The translations under genes and the position numbers were made by a program. A stretch of DNA of 5,473 bases from Actinomycetota bacterium (GTDB taxonomy: Bacteria; Actinomycetota; Humimicrobiia; Humimicrobiales; Humimicrobiaceae). The notes beneath the pieces are model-generated. The model did not search any database and was not told the origin of the DNA. It saw only the letters and a list, made by a program, of their open reading frames with translations. Shown piece by piece: positions 1 through 5,473 of this stretch (within the stretch, counting starts at the first letter, position 1; each line of letters opens with the position of its first letter). The stretch is from assembly GCA_015711775.1 (NCBI GenBank), contig JACVJB010000096.1, positions 1 through 5,473 on the forward strand, written 5' to 3'.

Positions 1-426
1 AATATCCGGAAAAAATCTGAAAATAATATAATTTACTGCAAGAGAAAGCCCTACAAATACCATAGCCTCTCCCCCTCCGCCATGGCCTGCACCGTACATG
101 AGACCTTTGTAAAAATTCTTCTTCTTAATAATATAGCCTATGCCAAGCGCCCTGGCTGATTCCTCAAAAATGCCTGCAGTAAGTGAGGCAAATACGGCAG
201 TAATTAATATCGCGTTGTAAGAGTTAAAGTTTCTCTGTATCATCCCGGAAACATAATTATTTAATGGTACTCTTATCATTGAAGCTATAAACATCAGCAT
301 CCCCAGAAAAAATATGGCCCAGGACACTTTATATTTTCTTGAAATAAACACTGCAAGCAAAACCGGTAACAATATTTCAATACTTATTGCCAGTATAAAT
401 GAAACATCCTTTAGATTAAAATTCAT
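1..426 (-). CDS. YhfC-family putative intramembrane metalloprotease (partial, C-terminus cut by window edge)
   Basis: I translated this 142-residue N-terminal part by hand; the frame stays open to base 1. It looks like the YhfC family of membrane proteins, predicted intramembrane metalloproteases related to the CAAX-protease/PrsW-like group. Hydrophobic segments lie near residues 9-28, 36-56, 71-87 and 121-138. Two family-type motifs are visible: FEESAR at 87-92 (Glu88, Glu89, Arg92) and GAGHGGGGEA at 112-121 (His115, Glu120), the expected metal-binding and catalytic residues. The ATG at 424-426 is the only reasonable start, because an in-frame TAA lies 24 bases before it and the next Met is at residue 43. 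The Shine-Dalgarno-like AGAAGG sits 13 bases upstream, which is long. The gene follows ltaE by 34 bases and is probably last or near last in the operon. Substrate and physiological role are unknown. The family call rests on motif recognition only. Confidence 0.72.
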   Translation of the reverse strand, partial: MNFNLKDVSFILAISIEILLPVLLAVFISRKYKVSWAIFFLGMLMFIASMIRVPLNNYVSGMIQRNFNSYNAILITAVFASLTAGIFEESARALGIGYIIKKKNFYKGLMYGAGHGGGGEAMVFVGLSLAVNYIIFRFFPDI

Positions 427-460
427 AACTGAAATTGCGCCTTCTGCTTAAAACATAGAA

Positions 461-1516
461 TTAAAAAATATTTTCTATATAAGATTTTACCGCATCAACG
501 ACATAATCAATTTTTTCCCTGTTTATATAATAATGGGTCACAAACCTGTACTGCCCCTCATAAGAAGGATTAATTTTAATTTTTTTACTGTAAAGATAAT
601 CTGTAAAATTGCCGTCTGTAAATTTTATGCTTTTACTTTCTGTTAAATTTACTTGAAAAAAAACCATATTTATATCAAGTCTGTTTTTAAAAACTTTAAA
701 AAACCTCAAACGCTCAAGCTTGTCTGCAAGATATCGCGCATTTTCATGGTCCTGTTTCAGCCTTTCTGTCATTTTATTAAGAGCCACAATGCAAGGAGCT
801 GCGATATATCCAACCTGCCGCATTCCGCCGCCCATTATCTTTCTGTTTTTTTTTGCAGTTTTTATAAAATCCTTACTGCCTGATACAACAGAACCTATTG
901 GGGCGCATAACCCTTTTGAAAAACAGAACATGACAGAATCTGCAAGTGCTGCAATTTCAGCAGGTTTTTTACCCAACGCAATTGCAGCATTAAAAATTCT
1001 TGCACCATCCAGATGCGTTTTTATTGAATATTTTTTTCCAAACTCATAAACTTCGGCCATGTTTTCAAGCGGCACAACTGTACCGTTGGAGTGTGCATTT
1101 TCCATGCATATAAGCGCTGTGTGCGGGTAATGGATATCTTCGGTCCTGTATTTTTTCTGAAGTTCGGAAATATCAATTATTCCATTTTGCCCTCTAAGAT
1201 GCCTTAGCTGCACTCCGGCAATAACTGCTGATGCGCCTGCTTCGTGCAAAACTATATGATTATCTTCAGGAATCAAAACTTCATCTCCCCTTCCTGTGTG
1301 CGTGAGTAAAGCCAGCTGGTTTCCGAATGTGCCTGAAGGTACAAAAAGCGAATCCTCTTTTTTCAGTATTTCAGATGAGCGATCTTCAAGCTCTCTTACC
1401 GTGGGATCATCATCATAAACGTCATCTCCTGCTCTTGCTGTCCTCATTGCGTCAAGCATCTCTTCTGTGGGCAATGTGACTGTATCGCTTCTTAGATCAA
1501 TAAATTCCTGTTCCAT
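461..1516 (-). CDS. ltaE: Low-specificity L-threonine aldolase (PLP-dependent)
   Basis: This enzyme cleaves L-threonine or L-allo-threonine to glycine and acetaldehyde using pyridoxal phosphate, in the cytoplasm. It is 351 residues, a normal length for the fold-type I aldolase family. The sequence shows the DLRSDTVTLPT start (residues 7-17), GDDVYDDDPTV (30-40), the PSGTFGNQLAL phosphate-site region (60-70), His87 in the position of the cofactor-stacking histidine, ENAHSNGTVVP (139-149) with His142, HLDGARIF (168-175) with Asp170 for the pyridine nitrogen, and FSKGLCAPIGS (199-209) with the Schiff-base Lys201. GGGMRQ (229-234) and RFVTH (324-328), the latter with the likely carboxylate-binding arginine, complete the set. 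These blocks line up with remembered E. coli LtaE without large gaps. The ATG is preceded by AAGGA at good spacing, and the gap from the preceding rluB-type gene is 17 bases. All catalytic residues are present. Exact stereospecificity, or a related beta-eliminating lyase activity, cannot be read from sequence. Confidence 0.93.
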   Translation of the reverse strand: MEQEFIDLRSDTVTLPTEEMLDAMRTARAGDDVYDDDPTVRELEDRSSEILKKEDSLFVPSGTFGNQLALLTHTGRGDEVLIPEDNHIVLHEAGASAVIAGVQLRHLRGQNGIIDISELQKKYRTEDIHYPHTALICMENAHSNGTVVPLENMAEVYEFGKKYSIKTHLDGARIFNAAIALGKKPAEIAALADSVMFCFSKGLCAPIGSVVSGSKDFIKTAKKNRKIMGGGMRQVGYIAAPCIVALNKMTERLKQDHENARYLADKLERLRFFKVFKNRLDINMVFFQVNLTESKSIKFTDGNFTDYLYSKKIKINPSYEGQYRFVTHYYINREKIDYVVDAVKSYIENIF

Positions 1517-1533
1517 ATAAAATCCTTATAATA

Positions 1534-2250
1534 TTATGATAATAATGCCTCCAGATCCTTTTCATGGAGTATTTTATACTGCCCTTCTTTAAGGCTGCCC
1601 AACTTTAAATTTCCTATCTGCACTCTTTTTAAGTCATACACTTTGTAACCAAGAGATGCAAATGCCTTTCTTATTATCCTTTTTCTTCCCTCAGCAATCT
1701 TAATTTTAATAAAGGAGTCATAACTGTTTTCTTTTTTATCAATTTTTTCTAATTCAAGTGGCTTAAATGTCCTGCCTTCAATTACAAAACCCCTTCTTAA
1801 AGCTGTAAAATCTTTTTTATTTATTGCCCCTTTTATCTTTACTATATATATTTTTGATATATTAAAAGAAGGGTGTGTAATTTTATACGCAAGCTCTCCA
1901 TCGTTTGTCAGTATTAACAGTCCTCTTGAATTGCAGTCAAGCCTTCCCACGGGATATAAGCGCTGTGTTATGCCGGGAATCAGATCTATTACAGTTTTTC
2001 TTTTGAAATCATCTCTCGCGCTGCACAGATAACCGCAGGGTTTGTTCAGGGCAACAGATATTTTTTTATCTACAATATTTACCGGTTTTCCGTCAAGCTC
2101 AACAATGTCAGCTGCACATACGCGCGTTGAAAGATCTGTTATGACTTCATTATTTACTTTAACTCTTTTATCAAGAATAATGTTTTCACATGCTCTTCTT
2201 GATGCGATACCGCTGTGGGCAAGAAAAACTGATATCCTCTTTTTTTCCAT
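1534..2250 (-). CDS. rluB: RsuA/RluB-family rRNA pseudouridine synthase
   Basis: This enzyme isomerises a uridine in ribosomal RNA to pseudouridine; the RluB branch modifies 23S rRNA. It is 238 residues, the usual length for the short bacterial form. An S4 RNA-binding domain covers about residues 4-52 (VFLAHSGIASRRACE at 8-22). The catalytic domain follows: LNKPCGYLCS (68-77), the catalytic motif VGRLDCNSRGLLILTNDG (101-118) with nucleophile Asp105, ITHPS (124-128) and RVQIGNLKLGSLKEG (209-223). The C-terminal signature reads EGRKRIIRKAF (187-197), where the family usually has something close to EGRNRQVRRMF, so this enzyme deviates at several positions. The ATG touches the TAA of scpB with no gap, giving TAAATG, and the purine-rich end of scpB (GAAGAAGAAAG) is the only ribosome-binding candidate, so coupled translation is likely. 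A neighbouring rluB-type gene is common after scpAB. RluB is chosen over RsuA on that context. Family confidence is high, exact target less so. Confidence 0.88.
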   Translation of the reverse strand: MEKKRISVFLAHSGIASRRACENIILDKRVKVNNEVITDLSTRVCAADIVELDGKPVNIVDKKISVALNKPCGYLCSARDDFKRKTVIDLIPGITQRLYPVGRLDCNSRGLLILTNDGELAYKITHPSFNISKIYIVKIKGAINKKDFTALRRGFVIEGRTFKPLELEKIDKKENSYDSFIKIKIAEGRKRIIRKAFASLGYKVYDLKRVQIGNLKLGSLKEGQYKILHEKDLEALLS

Positions 2251-2787
2251 TTAGCTGCTTTCTTCTTCAAAATCTTTTAAAGGAGGAAGATCGCTGTTTG
2301 TATTTAAGCCAAGGATTTCATACAGTCTTTCAGTAACTTTATATATTTTAGGGTTACCCGGCTCTTTAAGCCTTCCTGATTCTCTGATAAGGCCCTTGTC
2401 TATAAGCGTCTGGAAAACGCTGTCTGTACGCACACCTCTTATTTCTGCAACCTGAGTTCTTGTGACCGGCTGCCTGTACAGCGCAATTGCCAGTGTTTCA
2501 AGAGCAGCCTGCGATAGATATGTTGAAATATTTGATTTTACAAATTCTCTTAACTGCTCATGAAACTGCGGATTTGAATAAAACCTGTAACCGCCACCTG
2601 TCTTTCGCAACATAAATCCCCTGTTTTTATCAATATATTCTTTTTCCAGCAAATTAAGCAGCTCTGCCACTTTTTTTTCGGATATTTGCAGACAGGCTGC
2701 AATACTTGCAGTCTTTACCGGGCTTTCTGCAATGAAAATAATACTTTCTATACAGGATTTTAACCATTCATCTTTTTTAATTTCCAT
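2251..2787 (-). CDS. scpB: Segregation and condensation protein B (ScpB)
   Basis: ScpB is the winged-helix (kite) subunit of the SMC-ScpAB condensin. It dimerises and wraps the central part of the kleisin ScpA, helping chromosome organisation and segregation on the nucleoid. From the ATG at 2785-2787 the protein is 178 residues, a normal size. The first winged helix lies at about residues 9-80 (ESIIFIAESPV near 14-24). The second starts with LSQAALETLAIALYRQPVTR (91-110), followed by EIRGV (115-119), the hallmark of the family. GRLKEPGNPKIYKVT (138-152) and a terminal SDLPPL (165-170) also match ScpB. An in-frame TTG at 2794-2796 directly after the scpA stop would add three residues. I prefer the ATG because AAGTGAT lies 8 bases upstream of it, whereas the TTG has no properly spaced site. 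The gene sits between scpA and the rluB-type gene, the standard context. Confidence 0.94.
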   Translation of the reverse strand: MEIKKDEWLKSCIESIIFIAESPVKTASIAACLQISEKKVAELLNLLEKEYIDKNRGFMLRKTGGGYRFYSNPQFHEQLREFVKSNISTYLSQAALETLAIALYRQPVTRTQVAEIRGVRTDSVFQTLIDKGLIRESGRLKEPGNPKIYKVTERLYEILGLNTNSDLPPLKDFEEESS

Positions 2788-2796
2788 ATCGCCCAA

Positions 2797-3534
2797 TCAC
2801 TTCAGTTTTCTTAATATTATATCTCCAAAATTTTCAAATTGTATAATATCAATTACTTCATTTTTATAGAGCTCAAGCATTGATAAAAAACATATTATCT
2901 TGTCCACCAGCAGGTCATAATTATCTGCAATATCTTTAAATGAAACCTCTTTTTTATCGCGTACCGCTTTTTTTATCTTTTCCATTGCGTCAAGAATTGT
3001 TATGGAAGCATCCTCTATATATGCTGTAGAGAGATCTATGGTAAAGTCAGCTCTTCTCAGAAGCTTTGAGGCAAGACAGTTCAGCGTATCAATGCTTAAA
3101 TTTTGTAAAAAATCCGGCATTGCATCAAGAAACTGTGTTTCAATGGGTGCCTCCCTTATAAAATACAGTTCTTCTGTTGATTTAAGGCGGTTTATTAAAT
3201 TTGATATCTTTAAAAAAATGCGGTAACTTTTTTCACGCAGCGCAAGCGCCTCATTGTCCGGCTGCAGGTCTTCATCTTCTGTAAAGTCCTTCCTCTGTGA
3301 AGGAATTACAGAGCTTGACTTTATTTCCAGCAGTATTGCAGCTATATAGATGAAACTGGTTATTGTATCAAGCAGAATATTTTTATTCTTATTTATGTAA
3401 TCAATGAAATCCTGTATAACGGCTGCAAGCCTTATTTTATAAATATCTATTTTTCTTTTCCTGACCAGTTCAAGCAGCACGCTTGCAGGACCGCTAAAAT
3501 CATCAATTTCAATAACATAATTTCTTATTTCCAA
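2797..3534 (-). CDS. scpA: Segregation and condensation protein A (ScpA, kleisin)
   Basis: ScpA is the kleisin that bridges the two heads of the SMC dimer and binds ScpB, forming the bacterial condensin. At 245 residues it has the usual length. The N-terminal part (about 1-80) has the kleisin layout: IDDFSGPASVLLELVRKRKI (10-29), DFIDYI (42-47) and YIAAILLEIKSSSVIPSQ (63-80), matching the usual AATLLEIKS...LP block. An acidic linker follows (DFTEDEDLQPDNE, 83-95). The C-terminal winged helix that contacts the SMC head covers about 175-245, including VSFKDIADNYDLLVDKIICF and FLSMLELYKNE. The widely conserved GPLDLLL at the start reads GPASVLL, so the conserved Asp is missing. The start is TTG: no ATG is available nearby, the next Met is at 139, and CGGAA about 5 bases upstream is a plausible ribosome-binding site. 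The gene follows trpS by 15 bases, and scpB begins 0-9 bases after its TGA. Confidence 0.92.
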   Translation of the reverse strand: MEIRNYVIEIDDFSGPASVLLELVRKRKIDIYKIRLAAVIQDFIDYINKNKNILLDTITSFIYIAAILLEIKSSSVIPSQRKDFTEDEDLQPDNEALALREKSYRIFLKISNLINRLKSTEELYFIREAPIETQFLDAMPDFLQNLSIDTLNCLASKLLRRADFTIDLSTAYIEDASITILDAMEKIKKAVRDKKEVSFKDIADNYDLLVDKIICFLSMLELYKNEVIDIIQFENFGDIILRKLK

Positions 3535-3549
3535 TTTAATTCCGTTAAA

Positions 3550-4530
3550 TCAGTCAATGCCCATTTTTTGCCTGACAGCAGCAATTGTCCTGCCTGCCAC
3601 TTCCCTGACTTTTTTGCTGCTTTTCTCAAGTATGGCATATATTTCATCAATATTTGTTATGAGTTTCTGCCTTTTTTCCTGAAAATCTGAAAGTGAATTG
3701 TATATTACTGGCCATATCTGGTCTTTGCAGGCCGTGCAGCCTATATGGCCTTTTTTGCACCTTTTTTCTACTTCCCCGATAATTTCACTGCAGTATATTT
3801 TATAGAAGGAAAACACATTGCATATATCAGGGTGTCCGGGATCTGTTGCATGTATTCTTTCAGGATCAGTTATCATCTGCCTTATTTTCTTCTTTATGGT
3901 TTTTTCATCATCTGAGAGAAATATTGCGTTATTGTAGCTTTTGGACATTTTTCTTCCGTCTGTGCCCACAACTCTCGTAGCTTCCGACAGAAGCTCTGCG
4001 GGTTCCTTGAAATAGTCGCCATAAAAATAATTGAATCTGCGGGCAATTTCCCTTGTAATTTCAAGATGCGGGAGCTGGTCTTCGCCTACAGGCACAACAT
4101 CAGCATTAACAATTAGTATATCTGCCGCCATCAGAACCGGGTATGAGAAAAATCCGAGAGTTGAGAGATCCTTTGATTTTATCTGCTTTATCTGCTCCTT
4201 ATATGTCGGGCATCTTTCAAGCCAGCTTAAGGGTGTTATCATTGATAAATAAAGGAAAAGTTCCGCTATTTCAGGTATATCAGACTGACGGTATATATTT
4301 GTCTTTTCGGGATCAACTCCCAGCGCTATAAGGTCCACAACACATTCTATCAGATTTGATTTTATGTTTCCGGGTTCCTGATATTCAGTGGATAGCGCAT
4401 GCCAGTCAACCAGAAAAAAATAATTTTCATAATCAGGCTGGTATTTAATCATGTTTTTAATATTGCCGTGAAGATGGCCAAGGTGAAGTTTTCCGGTCGG
4501 CCTGAAACCGGTCAGCATTATTTTTTTCAT
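3550..4530 (-). CDS. trpS: Tryptophanyl-tRNA synthetase with probable [4Fe-4S]-type cysteine motif
   Basis: This class I aminoacyl-tRNA synthetase charges tRNA-Trp with tryptophan, using ATP, in the cytoplasm. At 326 residues it has the normal bacterial length. The ATP-binding HIGH-type motif is in GFRPTGKLHLGHLHGN (8-23). The tryptophan pocket region includes MAADIL (134-139) and VPVGEDQLPHLE (146-157), and the KMSKS loop is GRKMSKSYNN (192-201). In the C-terminal helical region, Cys237, Cys258, Cys265 and Cys268 form C-x20-C-x6-C-x2-C. This resembles the C-x22-C-x6-C-x2-C iron-sulfur motif known from Thermotoga maritima TrpRS, near the anticodon-binding region. GHIGCTACK (261-269) is typical of that subgroup. 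The ATG has GGAGAG 11 bases upstream. The gene lies 41 bases after the M50 protease gene and 15 bases before scpA. I see no T-box or other leader element next to it. The enzyme call is near certain; the cluster is inferred. Confidence 0.96.
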   Translation of the reverse strand: MKKIMLTGFRPTGKLHLGHLHGNIKNMIKYQPDYENYFFLVDWHALSTEYQEPGNIKSNLIECVVDLIALGVDPEKTNIYRQSDIPEIAELFLYLSMITPLSWLERCPTYKEQIKQIKSKDLSTLGFFSYPVLMAADILIVNADVVPVGEDQLPHLEITREIARRFNYFYGDYFKEPAELLSEATRVVGTDGRKMSKSYNNAIFLSDDEKTIKKKIRQMITDPERIHATDPGHPDICNVFSFYKIYCSEIIGEVEKRCKKGHIGCTACKDQIWPVIYNSLSDFQEKRQKLITNIDEIYAILEKSSKKVREVAGRTIAAVRQKMGID

Positions 4531-4571
4531 TTTAAGTGTATCTCTCCGATTAATAAATAATAATCAATTCA

Positions 4572-5294
4572 TTACATAAGGTAGCGCCACCATGTAAATA
4601 TTTCAAAAATAAAGGCAACTGCCCTTGATGTGACTCCCCAGAAAATCCTGCCTCCAAGAAACAGTATCAGGAAAATAAAAATAAAACCAAAACGGCCAAT
4701 ACTCAGATACCGGTACATGGCATTACCCGGAAGAAATGTTGCAAGTATATTTGCACCATCGAGCGGAGGCACAGGTATGAGATTAAATATTGCCAGAAAA
4801 ATATTTATATATATTGCGCTTTTAAATATTTCATTAAATATAAGGACTGCCTGATGTCCCATGCCTGAAGCTGAAGCTTCATTTAATGAAAATCCTGTTG
4901 CCTGCAGTATATATATAAAAAGGCCGTAAAGGCTTCCGAGGACAAATGCAACTATAAGGTTTGTTGCAGGGCCTGCCAGGGAAGAATACCTTATGCCTTT
5001 CCTGTAATTTCTGAAATGAGACGGATTTATGGGAACAGGCTTTGCATATCCGAATACAATGCCGCTTCTTAAAAGTATCAGCAGCAGCGGCAAAAGAATG
5101 CTGCCAAAAATGTCTATATGCGCGACGGGATTTAATGTAAGCCTGCCAAGATTGCGCGCTGTAGGATCCCCGCTTTTAAAAGCTATATATCCATGCGCAA
5201 CTTCATGCAATACCACTCCAAGATAAAGACCGGGAATCACTATTATAAGCTGCCTTAAAAAATTTATTATTTCTGATCCAAGATTATCAAACAT
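4572..5294 (-). CDS. Site-2-type membrane zinc metalloprotease, peptidase M50 family
   Basis: This is an integral membrane zinc protease of the site-2 protease family, in the short form without a PDZ domain, presumed to cut substrates within the bilayer. It is 240 residues, typical of the compact M50 subgroup. The first hydrophobic segment carries the zinc motif HEVAH (30-34; His30, Glu31, His34). GDPTARNLGRLTLNPVAHID (42-61) and FGYAKPVPINP (81-91) follow, both characteristic of the subgroup. SLAGPATN (105-112) opens another hydrophobic stretch (about 107-130), and the third zinc ligand Asp179 lies in NLIPVPPLDG (171-180). Hydrophobic stretches near 11-38, 61-78, 107-130, 155-175 and 201-218 suggest five or six membrane segments. 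The ATG has AAGGA about 6 bases upstream. It is the first complete gene after the 109-base spacer, and close association with trpS and scpAB is seen in several phyla. Its substrate cannot be inferred, and I give no gene symbol because this subgroup is not RseP or SpoIVFB. Confidence 0.92.
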   Translation of the reverse strand: MFDNLGSEIINFLRQLIIVIPGLYLGVVLHEVAHGYIAFKSGDPTARNLGRLTLNPVAHIDIFGSILLPLLLILLRSGIVFGYAKPVPINPSHFRNYRKGIRYSSLAGPATNLIVAFVLGSLYGLFIYILQATGFSLNEASASGMGHQAVLIFNEIFKSAIYINIFLAIFNLIPVPPLDGANILATFLPGNAMYRYLSIGRFGFIFIFLILFLGGRIFWGVTSRAVAFIFEIFTWWRYLM

Positions 5295-5403
5295 TTTATT
5301 CCTTTATATTTGAAAAATTATTTTATAAATACCGCCTTTAGAGTTTTTTAAAAAAATACCTTAGCCGGAAATATTAAAAATGCAATTATACAATATAGCA
5401 GGC
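5295..5403 (-). promoter_or_regulatory. Intergenic spacer with a possible promoter for the M50-trpS-scpAB operon
   Basis: This is the only non-coding stretch longer than about 45 bases. Read on the minus strand, it contains the overlapping -10 candidates TATATT (5392-5397), preceded by TGC (5398-5400) as in an extended -10 element, and TATAAT (5385-5390). No good -35 box stands 16-18 bases upstream; the best there is TACAAA, or GGTACA at 19 bases, inside the end of the recombinase gene. Transcription starting here would give a leader of roughly 80 bases before the M50 ATG. A TTTTTTAAAAAA palindrome (5343-5354) is present but is not a terminator. In such AT-rich DNA a TATAAT match can arise by chance, so this is a candidate only. 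Readthrough from the upstream gene is equally possible. Confidence 0.3.
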
Positions 5404-5473
5404 TTATTTTGTACCTTTATTGTTTCTCGGATGATATTTAAAGTAAGTCTTCCTTATATGTTTTTTGTCAAGA
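5404..5473 (-). CDS. xerD: Tyrosine recombinase, XerD/XerC-like (partial, only the C-terminal 22 residues)
   Basis: A minus-strand frame enters from the right edge and ends at TAA (5404-5406). Its 22 visible residues contain HIRKTYFKYHPR followed by a short basic tail, NNKGTK. Xer recombinases typically end soon after the catalytic tyrosine with a pattern like YTH...L...Y...HPRA. The spacing here fits, with the visible LDKKHIRK aligning just after the expected YTH. XerC/XerD recombinases resolve chromosome dimers at dif sites at the division septum. The catalytic tyrosine and all other catalytic residues would lie just outside the window and cannot be checked. Location upstream of an scpAB cluster supports the call, since xerD and scpAB are neighbours in many bacteria. 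The assignment rests on a short tail, so another tyrosine recombinase or an unrelated basic protein is possible. Confidence 0.6.
   Translation of the reverse strand, partial: LDKKHIRKTYFKYHPRNNKGTK

Noticed and set aside
653..1049. Overlapping plus-strand open frames of 76 and 109 codons opposite the threonine aldolase gene.
   Set aside because: They are antisense to a gene with complete catalytic motifs, lack recognisable domains and are low-complexity shadows of the real frame.
2794..2796. TTG as the start of scpB, directly after the scpA stop codon.
   Set aside because: The only purine-rich site (GAAGTGA) would overlap or nearly touch this codon. The ATG nine bases downstream has better spacing and gives a standard ScpB N-terminus. 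The TTG remains possible through coupling.
4031..4331. Plus-strand open frames of 62-73 codons opposite trpS.
   Set aside because: They lie antisense to conserved TrpRS motifs, show no family resemblance and overlap each other in different frames.
5376..5400. A possible intrinsic terminator after the recombinase gene: an imperfect TGC...GCA inverted repeat followed by a T run on the minus strand.
   Set aside because: Pairing base by base leaves mismatches after three and five pairs, so the stem is too weak. The T run is expected by chance in such AT-rich DNA.
5295..5403. A T-box or other tryptophan-responsive leader upstream of the operon containing trpS.
   Set aside because: The spacer is only 109 bases and lacks the AGGGTGGNACCGCG-type T-box sequence. 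AAGGCGGTAT is only a loose resemblance, and trpS is the second gene rather than the first.
5466..5471. A perfect TTGACA -35 hexamer on the minus strand at the right edge.
   Set aside because: It lies within the coding frame of the recombinase tail, and no -10 hexamer stands 16-18 bases downstream; the base run at that distance is not TATAAT-like.

Overview
The window is a compact bacterial housekeeping locus. Every gene I can support lies on the minus strand, so transcription runs from the right edge to the left edge. The DNA is AT-rich, with frequent ATA (Ile) and AGA (Arg) codons and long A/T runs. Genes are almost gapless and have recognisable Shine-Dalgarno sites. The gene order (M50 protease, trpS, scpA, scpB, rluB-type synthase) and a TrpRS carrying a probable Fe-S cysteine motif suggest an anaerobic, probably uncultivated bacterium. 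The phylum cannot be fixed from this sequence; comparison with Thermotogota, Actinobacteriota-related and Atribacterota/Aerophobota-like lineages would be the place to start, and that is a guess.

Layout, in transcription order. At the right edge is the last stretch of a tyrosine recombinase gene (xerD/xerC-like), recognised from its C-terminal HPR tail. A 109-base AT-rich spacer follows, the only substantial non-coding stretch, and holds a possible promoter. Then come a site-2-type M50 membrane metalloprotease, tryptophanyl-tRNA synthetase (trpS), the condensin subunits scpA and scpB, an rluB-family pseudouridine synthase, a low-specificity L-threonine aldolase (ltaE) and, cut by the left edge, a YhfC-family putative intramembrane metalloprotease. 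Gaps between the six complete genes and yhfC are 41, 15, 9 (or 0), 0, 17 and 34 bases. This spacing suggests a single operon with translational coupling around scpA-scpB-rluB.

How the genes fit together: ScpA and ScpB form the non-SMC part of the SMC-ScpAB condensin that organises the chromosome for segregation. XerD-type recombinases resolve chromosome dimers, so the right half groups chromosome-maintenance functions. TrpRS and the rRNA pseudouridine synthase belong to translation. The threonine aldolase supplies glycine and acetaldehyde from threonine. Two unrelated types of membrane-embedded protease flank the cluster.

I see no RNA gene, mobile element, CRISPR array or clear intrinsic terminator, and no convincing new system. 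The points most worth a second look are the TrpRS cysteine motif, the altered signature residues in ScpA and in the pseudouridine synthase, and the YhfC-like gene at the left edge.
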